From the NCBI RefSeq assembly GCF_902158555.1, contig NZ_CABGGS010000005.1, positions 146,165 through 210,164 of the forward strand: a DNA stretch of 64,000 nucleotides. Reading direction: 5' to 3'. Numbering within the stretch: the stretch's first letter is position 1; every line of letters begins with the position of its first letter. Positions 47,096 to 55,623 of this stretch are shown here, piece after piece. Both the position numbers and the translations under genes were made by a program. This DNA is from Klebsiella spallanzanii (lineage in GTDB: Bacteria > Pseudomonadota > Gammaproteobacteria > Enterobacterales > Enterobacteriaceae). Under the pieces are notes generated by a model, which saw only the letters and a list, made by a program, of their open reading frames with translations, had not been told where the DNA came from and did not search any database.

Positions 47096-47782
47096 ATGAC
47101 CGACGAACAGATTGAATGCCTCGTTGAACGCATTATCCAGCGCCTGAAACCGCCGGTACTGGTGATGGTGACCGCCGCGACGGGATACCGGCATGCCATT
47201 CGCCAGCGGCTGGCGGGCTGCGGCGAAAGTCTGCATCTGGCGCTGGATAGCGGAATTGAAGACGGCGAGCAGTGGCAGGCTCTCGGTAAAACGCTGCCTG
47301 CTGCCGACTGGCAAAATGCGCTGCCTTCCGCTCCCTATAAAGCGCTGCTGTTGCCGTTTCTCGACTACCCGTTGGCGGCAGATCTGGTGAACGGCTCCCT
47401 GCACAGTCCGCTTGCCTGGCGCGTGCATGATGCCCTGCTGAGCGGCCTGCCGGTGCTGGCGCTACGCTATCACTGCGACCCTGCCAGCGAACTGAACCAG
47501 CTGCTGGGCGCGCAGCCGAACTCCGCTTACGCCGGACATATGCAGGCCACGCTGGCCCGCCTGGCGGACTGCGGCGTCACGCTGTGCACCATGAACGAAC
47601 TGCTGGAGAGGCTTGTATCGGGTAGCGGAGCATCAACATCGCCGGTGAGCAACCCGCGGCGTTATCTCACTGTCACAGATGTGGTGAATAATCCGGCGCT
47701 GGCCTGCGCGCCCGAAGCTCAGTTGACCGATGCCGCTATCGATTTTTTAAAAAACAGAAAAAAAGAACCTTACCTTAAATAG
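47096..47782 (+). CDS. Microcompartment-associated protein of unknown function
   Basis: A 228-residue protein that I know only as a companion of glycyl radical microcompartments. The N-terminus TDEQIECLVERIIQRLK is an amphipathic helix like the encapsulation peptide of CutF, followed by a hydrophobic strand VLVMVTAATGY that could begin a flavoprotein- or Rossmann-like domain, and LSGLPVLALRYHCDP near 120. It might bind a cofactor (a flavin reductase role was proposed for similar genes), but no motif proves it. It lies 13 bases after cutH and 20 before the transporter genes. Confidence 0.7.
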   Translation: MTDEQIECLVERIIQRLKPPVLVMVTAATGYRHAIRQRLAGCGESLHLALDSGIEDGEQWQALGKTLPAADWQNALPSAPYKALLLPFLDYPLAADLVNGSLHSPLAWRVHDALLSGLPVLALRYHCDPASELNQLLGAQPNSAYAGHMQATLARLADCGVTLCTMNELLERLVSGSGASTSPVSNPRRYLTVTDVVNNPALACAPEAQLTDAAIDFLKNRKKEPYLK

Positions 47783-47801
47783 TAAACCCGGAGTTTAACT
47801 T

Positions 47802-48221
47802 ATGTCTTCAAAAACAAAATGTTGGCTATGGATGCTGTTGGTTATTGTTTCCGAAACCTCAGCCACATCCACCCTCAAAATGTTCGGCAGCAGTGAAGGA
47901 ACGACCAAAATGCTGCTGCTCGGGCTGCTGGTGTTGCTGTATTGCACCTGCTACTACTCCCTATCACGGGCGGTCAAAGATATCCCCGTTGGTCTGGCCT
48001 ACGCCACGTGGTCCGGCACCGGTATCCTCGTGGTTTCCACGCTGGGCATGGCGTTTTACGGCCAGCATCCGGACACCGCCGCCATTATTGGAATGGTGGT
48101 TATTGCCGCCGGTATCGTGATCATGAACCTGTTTTCCAAAATGGGTAGCGAAGAGAGCGAAGAAACGCCTGCTGAACCAGTCGCCTCTGCTTCATCCCTG
48201 GACAAAAAAGTCGCCAACTAA
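47802..48221 (+). CDS. Small multidrug resistance transporter, subunit 1
   Basis: A 139-residue EmrE-family protein with four membrane segments. The essential membrane Glu is in LLVIVSETSATSTLKMF, and AYATWSGTGILVVSTLGM is the second signature. The last 25 residues form a polar tail (GSEESEETPAEPVASASS) not seen in EmrE. With the next gene it probably makes a heterodimeric pump for quaternary ammonium compounds; choline uptake or trimethylamine release are the evident possibilities in this operon. Confidence 0.88.
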   Translation: MSSKTKCWLWMLLVIVSETSATSTLKMFGSSEGTTKMLLLGLLVLLYCTCYYSLSRAVKDIPVGLAYATWSGTGILVVSTLGMAFYGQHPDTAAIIGMVVIAAGIVIMNLFSKMGSEESEETPAEPVASASSLDKKVAN

Positions 48222-48238
48222 CACAAAAGGAATCGCAT

Positions 48239-48568
48239 ATGTTTAACCTCGGATTTTTATGGCTGGCGCTGTCTATCGGCTCCGAAATCACCGGCACGTC
48301 AATGATCAAAAAGACCAACGGTTTTAGCAAACTGGCACCGTCGGTACTGGTGGTCTGCGCCTACGGTCTGTGCTACTTCGCCCTCACCCGCGCGATGAGC
48401 ACCATTCCGGTGGGCGTCGCCTATTCGCTGTGGTGCGGCTTTGGCATCGTCGGCGTCACGATTTGCTCGATGATCCTCTATAAACAAAAACCGGATATCC
48501 CGGCAATCCTCGCTATGGTGCTGATTATTTCCGGCGGCATCATCATGAACGTCTTCTCCAGCATGTAA
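48239..48568 (+). CDS. Small multidrug resistance transporter, subunit 2
   Basis: A 109-residue EmrE-family protein with four membrane segments, the conserved Glu in LSIGSEITGTSMIKK and the signature AYSLWCGFGIVGVTI. It lies 17 bases after its partner with AAAGGA upstream. Paired SMR genes usually code for asymmetric dimers with opposite insertion in the membrane. Confidence 0.88.
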   Translation: MFNLGFLWLALSIGSEITGTSMIKKTNGFSKLAPSVLVVCAYGLCYFALTRAMSTIPVGVAYSLWCGFGIVGVTICSMILYKQKPDIPAILAMVLIISGGIIMNVFSSM

Positions 48569-48575
48569 CGAGATT

Positions 48576-48612
48576 CGGGCTGCTTTGAGCGAAAACGCAA
48601 AGAAGCAGTCCG
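48576..48612 (+). other. Hairpin between SMR genes and second glycyl radical enzyme
   Basis: CGGGCTGCTT and AAGCAGTCCG pair over ten bases (one G-U) around a 17-base loop. It is followed by A-rich, not T-rich, sequence, so it is not a simple terminator. It might stop decay of the upstream transcript or mark the join where the next gene was added. Confidence 0.45.
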
Positions 48613-48664
48613 AAAACGCATGCAACGTCGTCAAATAGTCGTTAACGCTTCGGAAATTCTCCTT

Positions 48665-51055
48665 ATGACTGGTACAAACTCCCTCCTGCCGCAGCGGCTA
48701 CAAATCCTTAAGGATGCGTACCTGTCGGCAAAACCTAGCATTACGATTAACAGAGCGCTGGCCTATACGGAAGTATTCAAAAAACACCCTGACCTGCCAA
48801 GAAATGTTCTGCGGGCAAAAGGTTTTCGCCGCGCCTGCGAAACCGCACCGCTGCTTATTCAGGATCGCGAGCTGATTGTCGGTCACCCCTGTGGCAAACC
48901 GCGCGCAGGCTCCTTTTCGCCGGATACGGCATGGCAATGGGTCGCAGATGAATTAGAAACTATCGGTACCCGACCACAGGATCCCTATTTTATTAGTGAA
49001 GAAGATAAAAGGGTGATGCGAGAGGAGCTATTCCCTTTCTGGCAGGGTAAATCTCTGGCCGAAGAGTGCGAAAAAGTATTACGCCAGGAGGATGAAGAGC
49101 TATGGGAATTTGGCGCACAGGCGGCCATTAGCGACCTGACTTACCATATTACCAGCGGCGGCGGCGATACCAGCCCAGGTTACGACAATATCTTATTCCC
49201 AAAAGGGATTAACGGTTTAAAAAGAGAAGCAGAACTTTCTCTCGCTGAATTGTCCCCGGAGAATAAACATCACCAGGATCAAATTGCTTTTTACCAGGCG
49301 GCGATAGAGTGCTGCGAAGGCATTTTAACCTATGCGGCCAGGCTCTCAGCCCATGCCCTTGAACTCGCAGCAAAAGAAACCGATCCACAGAGAAAAGACG
49401 AATTAAGATCGATCGCGGCGGTAAATGCTCGCGTGCCCGCGTATCCTCCCGAAACATTCCATGAGGCATTGCAGGCAATATGGACGATTCAATCGCTCTT
49501 TTTACTGGAAGAAAACCAGTGCAGCACCTCGCTCGGACGCATTGACCAGTATGTTTATCCATACTTTGCCGCAGGAATAGCCTCAGGAAAAATAGATAAC
49601 CAGCAGGCGCTGGAATTAATGGGCTGTTTTATTATTAAGTGCTCAGAAATGATTTGGTATACTCCAGGTGCGACAGCCAAGTATTTCGCGGGTTATATGC
49701 CATTCATTAATATGACCGTTGGTGGTCTGAAAAGAGAAGGCGGTGACGGCACTAACGATCTGACTTATCTTATTATGGATGCGGTTGAAAAAGTGAAGGT
49801 TTATCAGCCATCCCTCGCCTGTCGGATCCATAATCAATCTCCGCAACGTTATTTAGATAAGATTGTCGATATTATTAAAACCGGCATCGGCATGCCCGCG
49901 TGTCATTTTGACGATGCGCATATAAAAATCATGCTCAGAAAAGGCTTCGATTTTGAAGATGCCCGCGACTACTGCCTGATGGGCTGCGTGGAACCGCAAC
50001 GATCCGGACGGATCCACCAATGGACCGCCGGCGGTTTTACCCAGTGGCCGATTACCCTTGAAATGGCGCTCAACCGTGGCGTACTCAAATCTTATGGCGA
50101 CAAGCGCTGGCTGGATACCGGCGACGTCGATGCTCTGGCGACCTGGGACGAATTTGCCGCCGTGGTCAAGCGCCAGCTTGATTACCTGATCGAGATGAAC
50201 GCGAAAGGCACCAATATTATTCAGCGCATCTTCCGCGACATCACCCCGACGCCGTATATGTCTCTCTTCATTGATGGCTGTATGCAAAACGGGCAGGACG
50301 TCACCGCTGGAGGCGCGGTTCTGTATGATGGGCCAGGAACGATTTTCGCCGGTCTGGGCACTTTTGTGGACAGCATGGCGGCCATAAAGAAACTGGTGTA
50401 TGACGACAAAAAATATACCCTCGCCGAACTCAGAAAAGCGCTTGATGCAAATTGGGGAGGATATGAACATATCCGACGCGATTGTAAACATGCGCCTAAA
50501 TATGGCAATGATGATAGCTATGCCGATGATATTGCCGTTGATATTGTTGATTACACTGAAAAGAGAATGAACCAACATCGTTCCCTTTATGCCAGACATA
50601 TTCACGGAACCCTGTCGCAATCATTCAATACGCCGCTAGGTGGCATGATCGGCGCCACGCCGGATGGTCGAGAGGCTTTTGCGCCGCTCTCCGATGCCAT
50701 GAGTCCAACCCAGGGTGCCGATACCCAGGGCCCAACGGCGGTCATTAAATCCGTCTCCAGAATCAACGTCGAATCCATGAGCCTGGGAATGGCGCACAAC
50801 TTTAAACTCAGCCAAAGCGCGCTGGACACCCCAGAAAGCCGCAATGGCATTATTACTCTGCTGCGGACGGCCTCGGTGATGGGAAACGGGCAGATGCAGT
50901 TTAACTGTATTGATAACGCAACCCTGGTTAAAGCGCAGAAATGTCCGGAGCAATATCGAGATCTTATTGTTCGGGTCGCGGGCTATAGCGCATTTTTTGT
51001 TGAGCTTTGCAAAGACGTTCAGGATGAGATTATTAGCCGTACCGTAAATCATTAA
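48665..51055 (+). CDS. Second CutC-like glycyl radical enzyme, short form
   Basis: A 796-residue enzyme whose best match in the window is the catalytic part of CutC. Radical Gly773 (RVAGYSAFF), Cys441 and Glu443 (MGCVEP), Tyr160 and Asp168 (YHITSGGGD) and Thr454 are kept and the Cys-Gly spacing (332) is the same as in CutC. But the CutC Tyr788 (Tyr506 in Desulfovibrio numbering) is Phe458 (WTAGGF), the 330-residue N-terminal extension is missing, and no activase follows. The codons are more AT-rich than in cutC. It may be a second choline lyase outside the shell or act on another amine. The ATG at 48665 fits the enzyme start; one at 48620 is less likely. Confidence 0.88.
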   Translation: MTGTNSLLPQRLQILKDAYLSAKPSITINRALAYTEVFKKHPDLPRNVLRAKGFRRACETAPLLIQDRELIVGHPCGKPRAGSFSPDTAWQWVADELETIGTRPQDPYFISEEDKRVMREELFPFWQGKSLAEECEKVLRQEDEELWEFGAQAAISDLTYHITSGGGDTSPGYDNILFPKGINGLKREAELSLAELSPENKHHQDQIAFYQAAIECCEGILTYAARLSAHALELAAKETDPQRKDELRSIAAVNARVPAYPPETFHEALQAIWTIQSLFLLEENQCSTSLGRIDQYVYPYFAAGIASGKIDNQQALELMGCFIIKCSEMIWYTPGATAKYFAGYMPFINMTVGGLKREGGDGTNDLTYLIMDAVEKVKVYQPSLACRIHNQSPQRYLDKIVDIIKTGIGMPACHFDDAHIKIMLRKGFDFEDARDYCLMGCVEPQRSGRIHQWTAGGFTQWPITLEMALNRGVLKSYGDKRWLDTGDVDALATWDEFAAVVKRQLDYLIEMNAKGTNIIQRIFRDITPTPYMSLFIDGCMQNGQDVTAGGAVLYDGPGTIFAGLGTFVDSMAAIKKLVYDDKKYTLAELRKALDANWGGYEHIRRDCKHAPKYGNDDSYADDIAVDIVDYTEKRMNQHRSLYARHIHGTLSQSFNTPLGGMIGATPDGREAFAPLSDAMSPTQGADTQGPTAVIKSVSRINVESMSLGMAHNFKLSQSALDTPESRNGIITLLRTASVMGNGQMQFNCIDNATLVKAQKCPEQYRDLIVRVAGYSAFFVELCKDVQDEIISRTVNH

Positions 51056-51187
51056 AAACTCAATGAGACTTAATCCTCAATAACCACGATGGATTTAAAA
51101 ACACAAAATGTTATAACAAAGCCTGCTATTTAAAAAAACAAGACCAGCGTCAAAGTTTAAGGTTGCGCTTATCAATAAATAATATTT

Positions 51188-51229
51188 TGTGATTTCAATC
51201 GTGGTTATTTTCTCAGTTTACCCTATTTT
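51188..51229 (+). promoter_or_regulatory. Possible CRP site and promoter of the tryptophanase operon
   Basis: TGTGATTTCAATCGTG (51188-51203) has one perfect CRP half-site and a poor second one. TATTTT at 51224-51229 is a possible -10; if used, the CRP site is centred near -41, the class II place. The E. coli tna promoter is also CRP-dependent. The rest of the 207-base gap after the glycyl radical gene shows no gene and no strong terminator. Confidence 0.35.
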
Positions 51230-51262
51230 TATCACACCCCTTCCCCAACAGAGGACGATGTA

Positions 51263-51358
51263 ATGACGCAAAAATCGATTTATCGCCTCATTGCCCAGGG
51301 CGGCCTGGACGACTGGTACAATCTCGATCACCGTATCTCCAACGACTTCCCACGTTAA
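51263..51358 (+). CDS. tnaC: TnaC tryptophanase leader peptide
   Basis: A 31-residue leader ending WYNLDHRISNDFPR. Trp18, Asp22 and Pro30 have the same spacing as the essential Trp12, Asp16 and Pro24 of E. coli TnaC, and Ile25 matches Ile19. GAGGA lies seven bases before the ATG. In E. coli free tryptophan bound in the ribosome blocks release at Pro24, so that Rho cannot stop transcription before tnaA. Here an Arg codon follows Pro30 and the stop is TAA, as in the Proteus form where peptide transfer to the next residue is blocked. The 123 bases to tnaA are poor in structure and would hold the Rho-loading region. Confidence 0.88.
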   Translation: MTQKSIYRLIAQGGLDDWYNLDHRISNDFPR

Positions 51359-51481
51359 TTCTCCGCTGCTGCTCACTTTACAAAAAAATTAAATCAATAC
51401 TGCGTTGAGTCGCTATTTGTTGCGCCTGTCATTTGTCGCCGAATAGCCAAACGCGGCACAGCATCCCCATGGAGAAAATAA

Positions 51482-52870
<1,389 letters not shown>

Positions 52871-52881
52871 CCCAAGCCCTC

Positions 52882-52904
52882 GGCGCTCTCGCAACGGGAG
52901 CGCC
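52882..52904 (+). terminator. Hairpin between tnaA and the permease gene
   Basis: GGCGCTCTCG and CGGGAGCGCC pair over ten bases (one G-U) with a three-base loop, followed by TTAAACTTC. It is strong as a stem but has a poor U run, so it probably reduces, rather than stops, reading into the permease gene, or shields the tnaA message from decay. Confidence 0.55.
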
Positions 52905-53010
52905 TTAAACTTCAAATAACGACTAATTAGCTCAATCACTCGGGTTGTGCCTGGGTAGCCGTTTGCCCGCAGCCTGTTACTTAATAGATAGCCACGTGAG
53001 GAATAACCTT

Positions 53011-54267
53011 ATGGCTACATTATCGGTCTCAAAAGCGGTCTCAAAAAATACACCGTCGCTGATTGGCGGAGCAATGATTATCGGCGGCACCATTATTGGC
53101 GCAGGCATGTTCTCTTTACCGGTGGTGATGTCCGGAGCCTGGTTTTTCTGGTCGCTGCTGGCGCTGATATTTACCTGGTTTTGTATGTTGCATTCCGGAT
53201 TAATGATTCTGGAAGCAAACCTGAATTATCATATTGGTGCCAGCTTCGATACGATTACAAAAGATTTACTGGGTAACGGCTGGAATATTATTAACGGACT
53301 TACCGTCGCCTTCGTATTATATATTTTGACCTACGCCTATATATCCGCCAGCGGTTCGGTTATCCAGCATACTTTTGCGCAAATGAATCTCACGGTACCG
53401 GCGCGCTTAGGCGGGCTGGCGTTCGCGCTGATCGTCGCCTTTATCGTCTGGCTGAGTACGAAAGCGGTAAGCCGGATGACCACTATCGTGCTGGGTGCCA
53501 AAATTCTCACCTTCTTTATGACCTTCGGCGGGCTGATGTGGCACGTCGAGCCTGCGATTCTGTTTAACCGCTCAGAAGCCAACGCATCATATTTGCCCTA
53601 CGTGCTGATGACGCTGCCGTTCTGCCTGGCCTCATTTGGCTATCACGGTAACGTCCCCAGCCTGATGAAATATTACGGTAAAGATCCGCTAATCATTCGT
53701 CGCTGCCTGCTGCTTGGCACGCTGATGGCGCTGGTGCTGTATATCATCTGGCTGGTCGGTACCATGGGCAATATTCCGCGCCCGGCGTTTATCGATATCG
53801 CCGAGAAAGGCGGCAATATCGACGTGTTGGTGCAGACCTTAAGCGGCCTGCTGAACAGCTCCACGCTGGATTTACTGCTGACCGTATTCTCTAATTTCGC
53901 CGTCGCCAGTTCGTTTCTGGGCGTGACTCTCGGCCTGTTTGATTATCTTGCGGATCTGTTTAAGTTCGATGATAGCCGTCTGGGGCGTTTTAAAACCGCG
54001 CTGGTCACCTTCCTGCCGCCGATTGTCGGCGGACTGCTGTGGCCAAACGGGTTTATTTACGCCATCGGCTTCGCCGGTCTCGCCGCCACCGTGTGGGCTG
54101 CTATCGTTCCCGCTCTTCTGGCACGTGCCTCACGAAAACGGTTTGGTAGCCCGAACTATCGGGTATGGGGCGGCAATGCCATGATTATCCTGATTTTATG
54201 CTTCGGAGGCGCTAACGCGATAATTCATATCTTATCCAGTTTTAACCTGCTGCCGGTTTATCGCTAA
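53011..54267 (+). CDS. mtr: Tryptophan permease (Mtr-type, in the tnaB position)
   Basis: A 418-residue aromatic amino-acid/proton symporter with 11 hydrophobic segments. [20 protein letters not shown] near residue 25 and [21 protein letters not shown] near residue 220 match E. coli Mtr almost word for word, more than TnaB. In the tna operon it takes up tryptophan for tnaA. The start at 53011 follows GTGAGGAATAACC; longer frames begin in the untranslated gap. The leader peptide of trpS2 starts 49 bases after its stop. Confidence 0.92.
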   Translation: MATLSVSKAVSKNTPSLIGGAMIIGGTIIGAGMFSLPVVMSGAWFFWSLLALIFTWFCMLHSGLMILEANLNYHIGASFDTITKDLLGNGWNIINGLTVAFVLYILTYAYISASGSVIQHTFAQMNLTVPARLGGLAFALIVAFIVWLSTKAVSRMTTIVLGAKILTFFMTFGGLMWHVEPAILFNRSEANASYLPYVLMTLPFCLASFGYHGNVPSLMKYYGKDPLIIRRCLLLGTLMALVLYIIWLVGTMGNIPRPAFIDIAEKGGNIDVLVQTLSGLLNSSTLDLLLTVFSNFAVASSFLGVTLGLFDYLADLFKFDDSRLGRFKTALVTFLPPIVGGLLWPNGFIYAIGFAGLAATVWAAIVPALLARASRKRFGSPNYRVWGGNAMIILILCFGGANAIIHILSSFNLLPVYR

Positions 54268-54316
54268 ATGAAAAAACCGCTTTTACTGCCGCTGCTTTTC
54301 GTGGCAGGATAAAAAG

Positions 54317-54370
54317 ATGAACAGAAACGTTGTCGTAACTCACCTTTGTCGTTGGTGGCTGCCTGCATAA
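54317..54370 (+). CDS. Trp-rich leader peptide of the second trpS
   Basis: A 17-codon frame, MNRNVVVTHLCRWWLPA, with AGGA seven bases before its ATG and two adjacent Trp codons (54353-54358) three codons before the stop. This is the layout of amino-acid biosynthetic leader peptides such as TrpL. The stop codon TAA lies in the loop of a hairpin and the following bases form a full set of alternative stems (next entry). A ribosome that lacks charged tRNA-Trp would halt at codons 13-14 and cover the first stem arm. Confidence 0.85.
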   Translation: MNRNVVVTHLCRWWLPA

Positions 54371-54433
54371 CAGGCGGCATGATTTAACGTTTCCCATATT
54401 CAAAAGCCGCCGGAAGGCGGCTTTGTTATTTCT
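54358..54433 (+). promoter_or_regulatory. Trp attenuator (alternative stems) before trpS2
   Basis: Three mutually exclusive stems can be drawn. Stem 1:2 pairs GGCTGCCTG-region bases 54358-54365 with 54371-54378 (CAGGCGGC; eight pairs, one G-U). Stem 2:3 pairs GGCGGC (54373-54378) with GCCGCC (54406-54411), six perfect G/C pairs. Stem 3:4 is the terminator. Halting at the Trp codons hides arm 1 and frees arm 2 to hold arm 3, so transcription continues into trpS2; smooth translation to the stop codon covers arm 2 and lets the terminator form. This is a classical ribosome-mediated attenuator. Confidence 0.85.
54403..54433 (+). terminator. Intrinsic terminator of the trpS2 attenuator
   Basis: AAAGCCGCC and GGCGGCTTT pair perfectly over nine bases with a GGAA loop, followed by GTTATTTCT. 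Its left arm is also arm 3 of the antiterminator. It lies 43 bases before the trpS2 start codon, so it is placed to control this gene and not to end the permease message alone. Confidence 0.85.
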
Positions 54434-54475
54434 GAGTGGCGCCTTTCGGCCTGATTGCATTCGGAGGAGTCACTC

Positions 54476-55483
54476 ATGAACAGTATAAAAACTATTTTGA
54501 CCGGCGACCGCCCAACCGGCCAACTGCACCTCGGCCACTACGTCGGCTCCCTGCGCCAGCGCGTGCAGCTCCAGCACGACCACCAGCAATTTATCCTGAT
54601 TGCGGACCTACAGGGGCTGACCGATAACGGCAGCAATCCGCAAAAAATCAGCAGTAATATTCTGGAAGTGATGGCGGATTATCTGGCCGTCGGCATCGAT
54701 CCGCAGAAGACGACCATCTGTCTGCAATCGGCCCTACCGGCGCTGGCGGAGCTCAGCGCGCTATATATGAATATCGTCACCGTCGCCCGCGTTGAGCGTA
54801 ATCCGACGGTCAAAAACGAAATCGCCCAGAAGGGATTTTCTCGTTCTCTTCCGGTAGGTTTTTTAGCCTATCCCATCAGCCAGGCCGCCGATATCACCGC
54901 CTTTAAGGCCGAACTGGTGCCTGTTGGAGATGACCAGTTGCCGATGATCGAACAGACCAACGAGATCGTGCACAAAATGAATAGCCTGACGACAACGCCC
55001 ATCTTGCGGCACTGCAAAGCGCTACTCAGCGACGTCAGCCGCCTGCCGGGTATCGACGGCAACGCCAAAATGTCAAAATCGCTGGGAAATACGCTCACGC
55101 TTTCGGCCAGCGAAGAGGAGATCCACCGCGCGGTCAGCGCTATGTATACCGACCCAAATCACCTGCGAGTTGCCGATCCGGGCCAGATAGAAGGTAATGT
55201 GGTCTTTACTTATCTCGACGCCTTTCATCCTGATAAAACGTTGGTTGCCGATATGAAAGCACACTATCAGCGTGGTGGTCTTGGGGATCGGCAGTGCAAG
55301 AATGAGCTGGAGTCCTGTTTACAGGAACTGCTGGCACCGCTACGCGAGCGCCGGGCGACCTATATTCAGGATAAGGGCATGTTGCTGGAACTGCTGCGCC
55401 GGGGAAGCGAGCGGGCGCACCAGCTGACTCAACAAACGCTGCATGAAGTAAAATGTGGTCTGGGGCTGCCGGTGTTGTTTTGA
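54476..55483 (+). CDS. Second tryptophanyl-tRNA synthetase (streptococcal type)
   Basis: A 335-residue class I synthetase. The HIGH signature is TGDRPTGQLHLGHYVGSL (residues 8-25) and KMSKS is in GIDGNAKMSKSLGNTL near residue 195. The sequence (VARVERNPTVKNEIAQKGF, SQAADITAFKAELVPVGDDQ, MYTDPNHLRVADPGQIEGNVVF) follows the TrpRS of streptococci as I recall them, not the E. coli TrpS, whose motif reads KKMSKSDDN. It is therefore an auxiliary enzyme, probably acquired. GGAGGAG precedes the ATG at 54476. It follows the tna genes on one strand and has a Trp attenuator. Auxiliary TrpRS enzymes in Streptomyces give indolmycin resistance; here survival during tryptophan degradation is equally likely. 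Confidence 0.9.
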   Translation: MNSIKTILTGDRPTGQLHLGHYVGSLRQRVQLQHDHQQFILIADLQGLTDNGSNPQKISSNILEVMADYLAVGIDPQKTTICLQSALPALAELSALYMNIVTVARVERNPTVKNEIAQKGFSRSLPVGFLAYPISQAADITAFKAELVPVGDDQLPMIEQTNEIVHKMNSLTTTPILRHCKALLSDVSRLPGIDGNAKMSKSLGNTLTLSASEEEIHRAVSAMYTDPNHLRVADPGQIEGNVVFTYLDAFHPDKTLVADMKAHYQRGGLGDRQCKNELESCLQELLAPLRERRATYIQDKGMLLELLRRGSERAHQLTQQTLHEVKCGLGLPVLF

Positions 55484-55541
55484 GAGTCTGAGATATCTTC
55501 GCAGGCTCCACGAGCTCGCAGCCGGTGCGGCTATCTCCATC

Positions 55542-55609
55542 TCCCCGGTGACGGCTGACGCCTTACCGGGGCTACGGGCTCCCAGCCGTCTGCGGAATGG
55601 TAGCCTGGG
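55542..55609. repeat. REP elements between trpS2 and dosC
   Basis: CCCCGGTGACGGCTGACGCC and TTACCGGGGCTACGGGC form one REP palindrome, with a degenerate second unit (GGTAGCCTGGG) after it. They lie between two convergent genes. Confidence 0.75.
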
Positions 55610-55623
55610 AAGAACTCAGCCGC

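Noticed and set aside
54268..54312. A 14-codon frame MKKPLLLPLLFVAG starting right after the permease stop
   Set aside because: It resembles a signal peptide start, but it has no ribosome site and its stop overlaps the region before the Trp leader; the leader at 54317 explains the gap much better.
54317..54475. T-box riboswitch before trpS2
   Set aside because: The synthetase is of Firmicutes type, so a T-box was considered, but the leader is too short and lacks the AGGGTGG-like T-box core and specifier stem; translated Trp codons with alternative stems fit instead.
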